Positions 44,171 to 53,378 of a stretch of 64,000 nt of DNA are shown here, in pieces. Within the stretch, counting starts at the first letter, position 1, and each line of letters opens with the position of its first letter. Location of the stretch: NCBI RefSeq assembly GCF_900106075.1, contig NZ_LT629794.1:3059501-3123500 (forward strand), given 5' to 3'. Below the pieces are notes generated by a model. The model made no database searches, was not told the DNA's origin, and worked only from the letters and a program-made list of their open reading frames with translations. Position numbers and translations under genes: made by a program. This DNA comes from Polaribacter sp. Hel1_33_78 (GTDB taxonomy: Bacteria; Bacteroidota; Bacteroidia; Flavobacteriales; Flavobacteriaceae).

Positions 44171-45499
44171 TTGGACCCAGATCCCGAACCTTTATTTCTA
44201 TTATCTACTTCAATTGATTTTTTAAATGTAATTAATGCCTTTGTTTTAATTGCTTTGCTTTTAAGTTCTGCATTAATTTCCGGAACAGAAGTTGCCTTTT
44301 TTTCGCTTTCCCAAACAGATTTAAACAAACTTTCAAATGGTGGAAAAGGAGGAGATATTATTGTAAAACTACTCGAAAAACCTAGAAAATTATTGGCTAC
44401 GATTTTAATCACGAATAATTTCATCAATATTTTAATTGTGTTGTTATTTGCTTCTTTAGCAGAAAGTTTATTTAATAATTTTACGTATCAGCTAAATCTT
44501 TATTTTTTTATAATTCCAGTTCGTTTTTTAGTTGAAATAATACTAGTGACTTTTTTAATTCTTTTATTTGGAGAGGTTTTACCAAAAGTCTATGCTTCTA
44601 GAAATGCGCTTCGCTTTTCAATAAAAATGTCTAAATTTATTCATCTCATAAATATTTTCTTAACGCCTTTTAGCATGCCTTTAATTGCGTTAACAAAGTT
44701 TATTGAAAAGAAGCTAGGGAACAAAAACACTAATTTCTCTGTTGAAACCTTATCGCAAGCCTTAGAGCTAACCTCTGAAGGAGCGACCACAAAAGAAGAA
44801 CAAAAAATTTTAGAAGGTATTGTGAATTTTGGAAACACAGAAACTGTGCAAATCATGAAACCTAGAATAGATATTTTCGCGCTTTCTAGCGATGACAGTT
44901 ATGAAGAGGTTTTAGATAAAATTCTTAAAAACGGATATTCTAGAAACCCTGTTTATAATGAAAACATAGACACTATTATTGGCGTTTTATATGCCAAAGA
45001 TTTATTAGCACATTTAGATAAGAAAACTTTTAATTGGCAAAATTTAATTAGGGAAGCTTTTTTTGTTCCTGAAAATAAAAAATTAGATGACTTGTTGAGC
45101 GATTTTAAAGAGCGTAAAAATCACTTGGCAATTGTAGTTGATGAATATGGAGGTACAAGCGGATTGGTAACTTTAGAAGACGTTATTGAAGAGATTGTAG
45201 GGGATATAAATGATGAGTTTGATGATGATGATTTAGCTTATTCTAAAATTGATGAAAATACATACGTTTTTGAAGGCAAAACAAGCATCAAAGATTTCTG
45301 CAGAGTTTTAGATGATGAAGATGAAGAAATTTTTGAAGAAGAAAAAGGCGAGAGTGAGACAATTGCTGGTTTTATTTTAGAAATTTCGGGTAAATTCCCA
45401 AAAAAAGGAGAGAAAATAAACTTCAAAAATTATACGTTTACAATTGAAGCTTTAGATAAAAAACGTATAAGGCAAGTAAAAGCAACCAAAAATGCGTAA
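44171..45499 (+). CDS. gldE: Gliding motility protein GldE (CNNM/CorC-like)
   Basis: A 442-residue protein starting at a TTG codon. The N-terminal half is a CNNM transmembrane domain (helices about 17-38, 75-96, 105-130), followed by two CBS domains (about 195-320, with RNPVYNENIDTIIGVLYAKDLL) and a CorC/HlyC domain (about 350-435). In Flavobacterium GldE is linked to gliding together with GldD. It overlaps gldD by 8 bases. Family role as a divalent-cation-related transporter domain is known for CNNM; the motility link is from flavobacterial genetics. Confidence 0.92.
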   Translation: MDPDPEPLFLLSTSIDFLNVINAFVLIALLLSSALISGTEVAFFSLSQTDLNKLSNGGKGGDIIVKLLEKPRKLLATILITNNFINILIVLLFASLAESLFNNFTYQLNLYFFIIPVRFLVEIILVTFLILLFGEVLPKVYASRNALRFSIKMSKFIHLINIFLTPFSMPLIALTKFIEKKLGNKNTNFSVETLSQALELTSEGATTKEEQKILEGIVNFGNTETVQIMKPRIDIFALSSDDSYEEVLDKILKNGYSRNPVYNENIDTIIGVLYAKDLLAHLDKKTFNWQNLIREAFFVPENKKLDDLLSDFKERKNHLAIVVDEYGGTSGLVTLEDVIEEIVGDINDEFDDDDLAYSKIDENTYVFEGKTSIKDFCRVLDDEDEEIFEEEKGESETIAGFILEISGKFPKKGEKINFKNYTFTIEALDKKRIRQVKATKNA

Positions 45500-46043
45500 T
45501 ATTTTTATACTGATAATTTCACTTATTTTTATTTCTTGCAATGAAATTGTTTTACCAAAACCAAAAGCATATTTGAGTTTAGAGTACCCTAAAAAAGAAT
45601 ATAAAAAATTAGAAATTTCGGGGCCTTATACTTTTGAAATTTTAAAGGCTGCAAAGGTTATAGATGCTAAAAATTATTGGTTAAAAATACGGTATCCAAA
45701 ATTAAAAGCATCCCTAGACATCACCTACAGACCTGTGGAAAACAATATAAAAGAACTCTTAACTGAGGCTGAAAAACTCGTTTTTAAACATGCGCTTAAA
45801 GCTGAACAAATTACACCTAAAGACTTTATAGACACGAATAAAAGAGTTTTTGGAAGTTTATATGAAATTACCGGAAATGCCGCTTCTCAAATACAATTTC
45901 ACATCACGGATAGTACTACTAATTTTATAAAAGGATCATTGTCTTTTTATGCAAAACCAAACTACGATTCCATTCTACCTGCGGTTGCCTATATCAAGGA
46001 AGATATTCTGCGTTTAATAGAAACATTAGAGTGGAAAAATTAA
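45492..46043 (+). CDS. gldD: Gliding motility lipoprotein GldD
   Basis: A 183-residue lipoprotein (lipobox FISC, Cys about 16). The mature part contains PKPKAYLSLEYPKKEY and ends DILRLIETLEWKN, as in GldD of Flavobacterium. GldD is required for gliding and T9SS secretion in F. johnsoniae. It overlaps gldE by 8 bases. The convergent mutS-like gene begins downstream with a 132-bp gap. Confidence 0.93.
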   Translation: MRNIFILIISLIFISCNEIVLPKPKAYLSLEYPKKEYKKLEISGPYTFEILKAAKVIDAKNYWLKIRYPKLKASLDITYRPVENNIKELLTEAEKLVFKHALKAEQITPKDFIDTNKRVFGSLYEITGNAASQIQFHITDSTTNFIKGSLSFYAKPNYDSILPAVAYIKEDILRLIETLEWKN

Positions 46044-46175
46044 AAAATTAACCGTATTGTTATGTATAGTCCAAGGGCAAATAAACGATTATTTTATCCC
46101 AAAGAATTTATTTGGTAGAAAAATATTTCTAATACAATCAAGCTAAGTAGAAGTCTTACTGCAATGACATGAAAA

Positions 46176-47945
46176 TTAAATAATGTTCATCTTCTTCAAC
46201 AAAAAGGAAGCATTCATGTTTTTACAAATTCCATTTTTTAAAGTATAGTCAAAATGTAGTTCATTATTAATTATTTCTGCATCAAAATAATAATTTTTAA
46301 CTTCTAAAAATTGATTTTCTAAGTCACACAAGCTAACATCATGCGTTGCAATAATACCTGTTGATTTAGATTTGGTAAGCTTTTCTAAAAATTTTTTAGA
46401 CCCAATTGCTTTGTCTTTACTGTTTGTTCCTTTTAAAATTTCATCTAAAATAATAAAGTATTTTTCTTCTTTAATTTCATCAACAATAAATTTTAAACGC
46501 TTTAATTCTGAATAAAAATAAGATTCATCTTCTGTTAAAGAATCTGAAGTCCTCATGCTTGTTATCAATTTTATAGGCGAATACTGAAAGCTTTCTGCAC
46601 AAACTGGCAAACCACAATTTGCCATAACAATAGACAAAGAAACCGTTCTTAAAAACGTGCTTTTTCCTGCCATATTTGAACCTGTAACAATAAAAAACTG
46701 CTCATCATCAATTATAAAATTGTTATCAATTCTTTTATTCGAATCTAATAAAGGGTGACCTAAATTTGTAGATTTTATAATTCCTTTTTCTGCTTTAATC
46801 TCAGGTAAAACAAAGTCTGGATGATTAAATTTAAAGTTTGCTAAAGAGTTTTGCGCATCAAAATAAGCAACTACTTCAAACCATTTTTTCACAGTATGTT
46901 TATAATTCTCAACCCATTTTTCTACTTTGCAAGCATTTGCAATTTCCCAAAGAAATAATCCACTTCCTACAACTGCAATAACGATGTTGTTTCTATTATC
47001 AAAAGCGTCTAAAATTCTAGCAAATTTTTTAAAAATTATGGATGCTTTTTTATTTTCAGATTTTATAATATCTTGCTTTACGAGCAATGTTTTTGATGTA
47101 AACTTTTCTTTTTCAATTTCATTTAATAAAAAATGATACTGCTTAAACGTTTCTCTAATTTTATCAGTTTGAGTATATAAATTATTTGTTTTTTTCAAGA
47201 ATCTTCCCGTAATAAAAAGCCCAATAAAAAACCAAATTATTAAACCTGTAAATGAAATAATTCCAAAAGAAATTAGCCCAATTAAAGCCAAAGAAATTAT
47301 TGAAAAACCAATTTGAACTTTTCTTAAATAATTTGGGAAAACTGTTTTGTAATTTAAAATCCAATTTGCAATAAAACCAGTTTTATGTTTTACTGAAACC
47401 AAGCTTGCTAAAGCAGAAAAATGTTGACGCCATTTTACTTTTCTAGAAAGCTCATTCACTGCACCTTGTTTTTCTATAATTGCATCATTTTTATTTTCAG
47501 TAAGTGAATTTGCTAATGCTATTTTTCCATCATATGTAGCAGTTCTATTTATATATTGAAAAAACGAACCTTTGCCAAACAAATCAATATCATTGCTATA
47601 AAAATGAGTAGGATTTACAAATTCACTTCCCGTATCTAAATGAGAAAAATCGCGTTTTAAAACTTTAATTTCTGTCGAATTTATAGCTATTTTAGTATCT
47701 ATAATATCTTTTTCTCTTTTTACATTGATGTATTTTATCACTAAAAAAGAAAATAGAAAAACACCTAAAAAAGCAATGATTAATCCGTCTGGAATCTTAC
47801 CAAAAGTAAGGTAGATTAAAAAGCAAGTAGTTAAAAAAACTGTAAATCTGAATATCCCTAAATTAATGAGGTTCTTTTTTAATTTTGAAGCTTGTTTTTC
47901 TAGTTCTAATTTTTCTTGAGTATAAAACTCTAAAGGTTTTTTCAT
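46176..47945 (-). CDS. MutS-related ATPase with membrane helices
   Basis: A 589-residue protein with a MutS-type ABC ATPase domain at its C-terminus: Walker A TGSNMAGKST (421-430), Walker B IILDE (498-502) and the TGIIATHD loop. It lacks the mismatch-recognition domains of MutS1. Instead it has hydrophobic segments at about 32-48, 53-72 and 208-247 that look like membrane helices. The family is widespread in Bacteroidetes and its function is unknown; it is unlikely to be the canonical mismatch sensor. It follows moeB after 5 bases. Confidence 0.85.
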   Translation of the reverse strand: MKKPLEFYTQEKLELEKQASKLKKNLINLGIFRFTVFLTTCFLIYLTFGKIPDGLIIAFLGVFLFSFLVIKYINVKREKDIIDTKIAINSTEIKVLKRDFSHLDTGSEFVNPTHFYSNDIDLFGKGSFFQYINRTATYDGKIALANSLTENKNDAIIEKQGAVNELSRKVKWRQHFSALASLVSVKHKTGFIANWILNYKTVFPNYLRKVQIGFSIISLALIGLISFGIISFTGLIIWFFIGLFITGRFLKKTNNLYTQTDKIRETFKQYHFLLNEIEKEKFTSKTLLVKQDIIKSENKKASIIFKKFARILDAFDNRNNIVIAVVGSGLFLWEIANACKVEKWVENYKHTVKKWFEVVAYFDAQNSLANFKFNHPDFVLPEIKAEKGIIKSTNLGHPLLDSNKRIDNNFIIDDEQFFIVTGSNMAGKSTFLRTVSLSIVMANCGLPVCAESFQYSPIKLITSMRTSDSLTEDESYFYSELKRLKFIVDEIKEEKYFIILDEILKGTNSKDKAIGSKKFLEKLTKSKSTGIIATHDVSLCDLENQFLEVKNYYFDAEIINNELHFDYTLKNGICKNMNASFLLKKMNII

Positions 47946-47950
47946 TAATC

Positions 47951-49030
47951 TTATTTGTATCTAGAAAGTCCACCAGTTAAATTAAGAACTTCTAAATTTG
48001 GATATTTAGCCTTCATTTTCTCGGTGGCTTTGTAACTATTAAACCCTCTTTGACAAACCATTACATATGTTTTATCAAAATCAATATCTATTTTTTCCGG
48101 ATCAAAATTATTGATATGAATTGTTTGATGAACTTCAAAAGGCAATTCTAAATTATTTAAAACTGCGATTAATTCTAAATTTTCATCTTCTAACTTTTCT
48201 TTTAAGTCTTTTGGTGCTATTTGCCACTCAGGATTTTGAACTGAACAGGCAGCATCTAAATAGGTATGAATTTTAAAAATTTTTGCAATTTTATCTTTTA
48301 AAACTGTTGGTTTTAATTTCATTTTTAACTGTGTATTTTGTAACGAGTTGTAAATTAACAGTTCATTCAGCAAGGGTTTTCCTATTCCTGTAATAAGTTT
48401 TAAAATTTCATTTACTTGCTGAGTGGCAATCGTTCCTACTATAGAATTTAACGTTCCTGCTTCTTCACAATTCGGGATATCTGTTGCCATTTCCGGAAAA
48501 GCATCTCTTAAATTTGAAGAGTAACTTCCGTCTTTTTGTAACACATTAAATGTCGCCACATAACCATCAAACTTGTACAAAGAGCCATACACCAATGGTT
48601 TCTTTTTAATAACGCAAGCATCGTTTAGTAAGTATTTTATTGTTAACGAATCAGTGCCATCAACCACAATGTCAACTTCAGAAATCAACTCAAAAACGTT
48701 CTTTTTTGTGATCGGTTTATTTGTAAAACTGACCTCGGTAAAAGGCGCTCTTTTTCTTATAAAATCGGCTAAAACCTCAACTTTTGGTTTCCCAACATCC
48801 TCTAAAGCATAAAAAATCTGTCTGTGTAAATTCGTGACGTCAACAGTATCAAAATCGATTAAGTGAATTTTTCCAATACCACTTGACGCCAAATAAACTG
48901 CAATAGGACTTCCTAAACCTCCACAACCAACTACCAAGACTGAGGCATTTTGTAATTTCTGCTGCCCTACCTCACCAATTTCTGATAAGGTCATCTGCCG
49001 TTTGAAAAAATTTTGTTTAGTGACTTTCAT
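47951..49030 (-). CDS. moeB: MoeB/ThiF-type E1-like enzyme fused to rhodanese domain
   Basis: The ATG at 49030 is preferred (a TTG 18 bases upstream is in frame). The 359-residue protein has the adenylation nucleotide loop VVGCGGLGSP (about 35-44) and the conserved DFDTVDVTNLHRQ. The C-terminal about 100 residues are a rhodanese domain with the active-site Cys326 (VCQRGF). It would adenylate and thiolate the sulfur carrier MoaD in molybdenum-cofactor synthesis. The usual zinc CxxC pairs of MoeB are missing (SYSS in place of the first), while the E1 cysteine C188 (NCEEAG) is kept. Confidence 0.85.
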   Translation of the reverse strand: MKVTKQNFFKRQMTLSEIGEVGQQKLQNASVLVVGCGGLGSPIAVYLASSGIGKIHLIDFDTVDVTNLHRQIFYALEDVGKPKVEVLADFIRKRAPFTEVSFTNKPITKKNVFELISEVDIVVDGTDSLTIKYLLNDACVIKKKPLVYGSLYKFDGYVATFNVLQKDGSYSSNLRDAFPEMATDIPNCEEAGTLNSIVGTIATQQVNEILKLITGIGKPLLNELLIYNSLQNTQLKMKLKPTVLKDKIAKIFKIHTYLDAACSVQNPEWQIAPKDLKEKLEDENLELIAVLNNLELPFEVHQTIHINNFDPEKIDIDFDKTYVMVCQRGFNSYKATEKMKAKYPNLEVLNLTGGLSRYK

Positions 49031-49068
49031 TACTTCTATTTCCTGCAATAGCGAACCTATTCTATTCG

Positions 49069-50175
49069 TTAATTACGTATTTCCTTTTTTGCAGATTTAT
49101 ATTCTTCAGGTGTGTTTATATTTCTGATAAAGTCATTATCCACTTCTACAATTTCTACATCAGAATTAATAAGCATTTTACGCGGACAAGAGTAACCTTG
49201 TGCTAAATATTGCATCAGAATAGGATACGCTTTAGGTTCATAAATAGTAACTAAAGGCTCCACAAATTGGTTGCTTTCCCCCTTAATAGCAGTGGCAACT
49301 TTACTAGAATTTCTATGTTTTAATAATAATTGAATAATTTTAGCATCGATAAAAGGGACATCTGTTGCTAAAACAAACCAAGCCGCATTTGGATCTTTTT
49401 GAAATGCAGAACAGATTCCGCCAAAAGGACCTAAATTATAAAATTTGTCAGAAATTTCTTGATTATTTTCTGACGAATCCTGGACAGAATAAAAGGTTTC
49501 CAAATTATTATTTTCTAACAATTCTTTCGCAAACACTTTTTGAGGTTTACCAAAATAATCCAATTCAGATTTATCTTGACCCATTCTGGTGCTTTTTCCT
49601 CCAGCTAAAACCAACCCTTTTACTGGGGCAATTTTTCCTTCAATAAGATTGTTAATATGCTGTGAAATCATATCAACGTCATCTATTGTGTAGCAAATAA
49701 GATCTTTTATTTGTGGATATTTTTCTTCTAAAAAACTAAAATATTTGGTTTCTTTTGTCAACTTTACAACAAACTGAATACTGTCTAATTGGTCTAATCT
49801 TTTTAAAACAGAAGCCTCTTTAGCTTCATCTAAGATTAAAATTTGTTTTGCCCCTTGATAATGATTTCCGTTTATAAAAACGTAATCATACTGCGCAAAT
49901 TGCAGACGCTGTTCAAACTTATTTAGGTTTCCAGAAGTTGTTATTTGTACATTTCCTTCGTGATGAAAAACGAATTCTGATAAGCTATTTTCTTCAACAT
50001 CTTTTGCGTGAGAAGCATCGAAATATGCTAATTTATACTTCGATAATTTCCGTGAAATTTTAGTAACTAAATCAGAAATATTACCACAATTTGTTCCCAA
50101 AAATGAAATTTCATTTGGAGCAAAATTATCATTATATCTCCTTGCTAAGTTTGTATGCTTCTTGTGTTTAATCAT
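49069..50175 (-). CDS. Molybdenum cofactor guanylyltransferase-like protein with degenerate MobB-like N-terminus
   Basis: The ATG at 50175 overlaps the moaC end by 8 bases and is preferred to a GTG at 50196. The C-terminal half is a MobA-type nucleotidyltransferase with LAGGKSTRMGQDKS (about 190-203) and LGPFGGICSAF. The N-terminal about 180 residues resemble MobB, but the Walker A loop is degenerate (LGTNCGNIS in place of GxxGSGKT). The protein probably attaches GMP to molybdopterin; the N-terminal domain may be a non-hydrolysing accessory. It sits between moaC and moeB in the molybdenum cluster. Confidence 0.8.
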   Translation of the reverse strand: MIKHKKHTNLARRYNDNFAPNEISFLGTNCGNISDLVTKISRKLSKYKLAYFDASHAKDVEENSLSEFVFHHEGNVQITTSGNLNKFEQRLQFAQYDYVFINGNHYQGAKQILILDEAKEASVLKRLDQLDSIQFVVKLTKETKYFSFLEEKYPQIKDLICYTIDDVDMISQHINNLIEGKIAPVKGLVLAGGKSTRMGQDKSELDYFGKPQKVFAKELLENNNLETFYSVQDSSENNQEISDKFYNLGPFGGICSAFQKDPNAAWFVLATDVPFIDAKIIQLLLKHRNSSKVATAIKGESNQFVEPLVTIYEPKAYPILMQYLAQGYSCPRKMLINSDVEIVEVDNDFIRNINTPEEYKSAKKEIRN

Positions 50176-50644
50176 TTTTAATATCAGATTTTCCACCTTT
50201 TTTCTCTAATAATCTTACTTCTTTTATTACCATTTCTTGATGGATGCTTTTACACATATCATAAATAGTTAAACAAGTAATATTCACGCCTGTTAAGGCT
50301 TCCATTTCTACACCGGTTTTTCCTTCAATAGTAACCACACAGATCACTTCAATGTTTTCAGAATCTATAATTTTTATATCAATATCTACTCCATTAATTA
50401 ATAATGGATGGCACATAGGAATCAATTCTGATGTCTTTTTTACACCCTGAATTCCAGCAATAATTGCTGTCTGAAAAACGGGGCCTTTTTTTGTGATTAA
50501 TTCATCATTTGTAAAATGAGAAATCACTTCTTTTCCTAAAAACATGGTTGCTTTCGCCATGGCTGTTCGCTTGGTGATTTTCTTGTCGGAAACATTGACC
50601 ATTTTAGGGTTATTCTTCTTATTTAAATGACTAAAATCACTCAT
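50168..50644 (-). CDS. moaC: Cyclic pyranopterin monophosphate synthase
   Basis: A 158-residue MoaC with KATMFLGKEVISHF and the signature MCHPL in ELIPMCHPLLI, plus TGVEMEALTGVN for the substrate site. It converts the 3',8-cyclo GTP product of MoaA into cyclic pyranopterin monophosphate. The start overlaps the moeA stop (TAATG), indicating coupling. Confidence 0.95.
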   Translation of the reverse strand: MSDFSHLNKKNNPKMVNVSDKKITKRTAMAKATMFLGKEVISHFTNDELITKKGPVFQTAIIAGIQGVKKTSELIPMCHPLLINGVDIDIKIIDSENIEVICVVTIEGKTGVEMEALTGVNITCLTIYDMCKSIHQEMVIKEVRLLEKKGGKSDIKND

Positions 50645-51831
50645 TATCTATATTTTAATATCGGAAAAACCTCTCCTTTTTTAAACTCAACTCTATCATT
50701 TGGTAACTGAATAAACGCATCTGTTTTTATCAAACTTGCTAAATCTCCAGAACCATTTCCTGTAATTGGAAAGGCAACTAAATGGCCAAATTTATTTTCT
50801 AATTTTACTTGTAAAAAATAGGTTAAACTTGGTTTAAAAGAGACGTCTTCTCCTAAAATAGTCATTTCTTCCTTGACTTTTATTCCTACAGATTTATAAT
50901 ACCAAGGATAAAAATACGCTAAACAATTTACAAAAGTCGAAATTGGATTTCCTGGAAAAGCAAAAACAGGTTTATTGTTTTTAACGCCATACCAAAAAGG
51001 CTTACCTGGTCTTTGCGTGATTCTATGAAATAATTTTTCTACTTTGAGTTCTGCTAAAACTGCTGGCAAAAAATCAAATTTTCCTTTGCTTACTGCTCCG
51101 CTAAAGATGAGAACATCATACTTCTTTAAATAGTTTGCAATTTTTTGTTGAAGTACTTCTTTATCGTCAGCAATATGAGAAGTCTTAGCTTTAATCCCTA
51201 ATTTTTTCAACAAAGAAACTAGGGTAAATGCATTACTTCTTCTGATTTGATGTGACAATGGATTTTCATTGACCTCGACCAATTCATCGCCAGTAGAAAC
51301 AATTATTACTTTAGGAGTTTTAGCAACTTTTACAGTCGCTTTTCCAACGGTTGCAATAACGCCAATTTCAGCAGCAGAAATTATTGTATTCTTTTCAATT
51401 AGGAGATCTCCTTGAATTCTATCTTTCCCTTTGGAGTGAATATTTTTTCCTAACTCCAAAATATTAAGGTTAATTGAAGCAATTCCGTTCTTAATTTGGA
51501 CATCTTCATAACGAATTACAGTATCTGTGTTAATGGGCAACACGGCTCCGGTCATAACTTCCATACAATTACTGTCAATTGTCATTGTTTTCTGCTCAGC
51601 ACCTGCGGCCTGAATTCCTTCAACGTTAAAATCTATAATTCCATGTTCAAAAAAACGATGGTTAATAGCAATGCCATCCATAGAGACTCTATTGAATGGA
51701 GGGAAATCTCTATCTGCAACAATATCTTCTTTTAATACTTTACCCACTGACTTTAAGAAAGGAACTTCCTCTACGCCAAAACCTTGAGTAGAATTTAAAA
51801 CGGTTTGTAAAGCTTGTGCTACTGAAATCAT
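50644..51831 (-). CDS. moeA: Molybdopterin molybdotransferase
   Basis: A 395-residue MoeA. The N-terminal substrate region has DRDFPPFNRVSMDG, the middle EVMTGAVLPINTDTVI, and the C-terminal catalytic part VIIVSTGDEL and AFPGNPIS (FPGNP). It inserts molybdate into adenylylated molybdopterin. The gene begins 137 bases downstream of moaA on the same strand, so it may have its own promoter. Confidence 0.95.
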   Translation of the reverse strand: MISVAQALQTVLNSTQGFGVEEVPFLKSVGKVLKEDIVADRDFPPFNRVSMDGIAINHRFFEHGIIDFNVEGIQAAGAEQKTMTIDSNCMEVMTGAVLPINTDTVIRYEDVQIKNGIASINLNILELGKNIHSKGKDRIQGDLLIEKNTIISAAEIGVIATVGKATVKVAKTPKVIIVSTGDELVEVNENPLSHQIRRSNAFTLVSLLKKLGIKAKTSHIADDKEVLQQKIANYLKKYDVLIFSGAVSKGKFDFLPAVLAELKVEKLFHRITQRPGKPFWYGVKNNKPVFAFPGNPISTFVNCLAYFYPWYYKSVGIKVKEEMTILGEDVSFKPSLTYFLQVKLENKFGHLVAFPITGNGSGDLASLIKTDAFIQLPNDRVEFKKGEVFPILKYR

Positions 51832-51968
51832 ATCAAATATTTAATCATAAATATTACCTAAACTATAAACTCTTATACTTCATTATTATCGACCTCATAG
51901 CGGTCTAAATTTTTAAAATACAATATTAAAATAAAAATCTTATGCAATTTAAGTAATTAAAACGGCTA

Positions 51969-52961
51969 CTACCCTCCAATTGTACTCATGCTCTCAGAAA
52001 CACCACCTTTTTTTCGGTTTGCCTCTGCAATGAAACCGTTTTTTGGTTTCTGTTTTACTAATGATAAAAAAAGTTCTTTTAAATCGTCATTCGATGCGCC
52101 TTTTCTTATAAAATCACGAAGGTTAAAAACACCATCATCAAACAAACAATTTTTAAATGTTCCTGTGGAAGTAATTCTAATTCGATTACAATCGTTACAA
52201 ATTGTTCTTGTAAAAGCAGGAATGATTCCGACCGATCCTAAATGATTGTCAATTGCATAATTTCTTGAAGTTGATGACTTTTCTGATTGAACTTCAGAAA
52301 CATCAAACTCAGTTTTAATCTCGTTTAGAATTCTCTGAAAGGTCCAATTTTCTTTCATTTCTCGCTGTCCTTTGCCGTTAAATGGCATTTCTTCAATAAA
52401 GCGGACTGCAACATTTTTGTCTTTCGTTAACCTTACAAAATCCACAATCTCCTCGGTATTAAAACCCGATTGCACAACGATGTTTAGCTTTAAACTTAAA
52501 CTACTCTTTTCGAGCATCTCAAACGTCTTATAGACTTCTGGAAAAACATCTCTTCTTGTAATTTTAGCGAACTTATCTCGCTTTAAACTATCTATGCTTA
52601 AATTGATGTTTTTTACTTTTTCTAACTTTTCAATTCTATCTATATGATGAGAAATTAACGCGCCATTGGTTGTAATGTTAATTGCGTCTAACAAATCATT
52701 ATAAGAGAGCATTTCTAGGAAGTCTACAAAATCTTTACGCACAAAAGGCTCCCCTCCTGTTAAACGTACCTTATTAACTCCTAATTCTGTTAATACACGT
52801 ATTAAACGATACATCTCCTTAAAAGTTAATAATTCTTGTCTTGGAACAATATCAATTCCATGAGCAGGCATACAATATTGGCAACGTAAATTACAGCGAT
52901 CAGTAACTGCTAATCGCACATATTCCATTTGTCGGCCAAAATTATCTATTAATTTACTCAT
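51969..52961 (-). CDS. moaA: GTP 3',8-cyclase
   Basis: A 330-residue radical-SAM enzyme. The first cluster is DRCNLRCQYC (Cys23, Cys27, Cys30), the second is CNDCNR with a later CLF for the C-terminal 4Fe-4S cluster, and the essential C-terminal GG is present (SMSTIGG). It converts GTP to 3',8-cyclo-7,8-dihydro-GTP. The stop-to-start junction with YeeE-like gene 2 is one base, so it is co-transcribed with the transporter genes. Confidence 0.96.
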   Translation of the reverse strand: MSKLIDNFGRQMEYVRLAVTDRCNLRCQYCMPAHGIDIVPRQELLTFKEMYRLIRVLTELGVNKVRLTGGEPFVRKDFVDFLEMLSYNDLLDAINITTNGALISHHIDRIEKLEKVKNINLSIDSLKRDKFAKITRRDVFPEVYKTFEMLEKSSLSLKLNIVVQSGFNTEEIVDFVRLTKDKNVAVRFIEEMPFNGKGQREMKENWTFQRILNEIKTEFDVSEVQSEKSSTSRNYAIDNHLGSVGIIPAFTRTICNDCNRIRITSTGTFKNCLFDDGVFNLRDFIRKGASNDDLKELFLSLVKQKPKNGFIAEANRKKGGVSESMSTIGG

Positions 52962-53375
52962 TTAATTTGGTAATTTTTTACTTAATAATCCATATATGAA
53001 TGCTCCTAAAAGTGTCCCGAAGAATAAAATTAAAGCAGGAATTAATTTAAACCCCAAAATAATAAAAATTGGCGCAGCACAAGCTCCTGAAATACCCCAT
53101 CCTAAACCAAAAAAAGTTCCTCCAACAAGAGTCCTTATAAAACCTTTTTTCTTCTGCTCTGGCTCAATTCTATTTCCATTAATATCTTTTATTTTTCCGT
53201 ATTTAAATAACTGCATAAAAATCATAGAAATTAAAACTGCTCCTCCAATTACACCAAACATGTGAAAAGACTGAAATTTAAACATCTCATAAAATCGATA
53301 CCAAGAAATAGCTTGAGTTTTACTTAAAACGATTGCAAAGAAAATTCCTAAAATTAAAAATTTAATATTTTTCAT
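52962..53375 (-). CDS. YeeE/YedE-type transporter, second half
   Basis: A 137-residue membrane protein with about four helices. The family cysteine is in WGISGACAAP. YeeE/YedE proteins import thiosulfate in E. coli, where one long protein holds both halves; here the halves are separate genes (this one and 53379-53936). It is preceded by the partner gene after 3 bases and followed by moaA immediately. Role in sulfur supply is inferred from the family and the molybdenum cluster. Confidence 0.78.
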   Translation of the reverse strand: MKNIKFLILGIFFAIVLSKTQAISWYRFYEMFKFQSFHMFGVIGGAVLISMIFMQLFKYGKIKDINGNRIEPEQKKKGFIRTLVGGTFFGLGWGISGACAAPIFIILGFKLIPALILFFGTLLGAFIYGLLSKKLPN

Positions 53376-53378
53376 AAC

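Noticed and set aside
51832..51968. Molybdenum-cofactor riboswitch before moeA
   Set aside because: Only a 4-bp GACC/GGTC pairing is visible and the known Moco RNA is not expected in Bacteroidetes.
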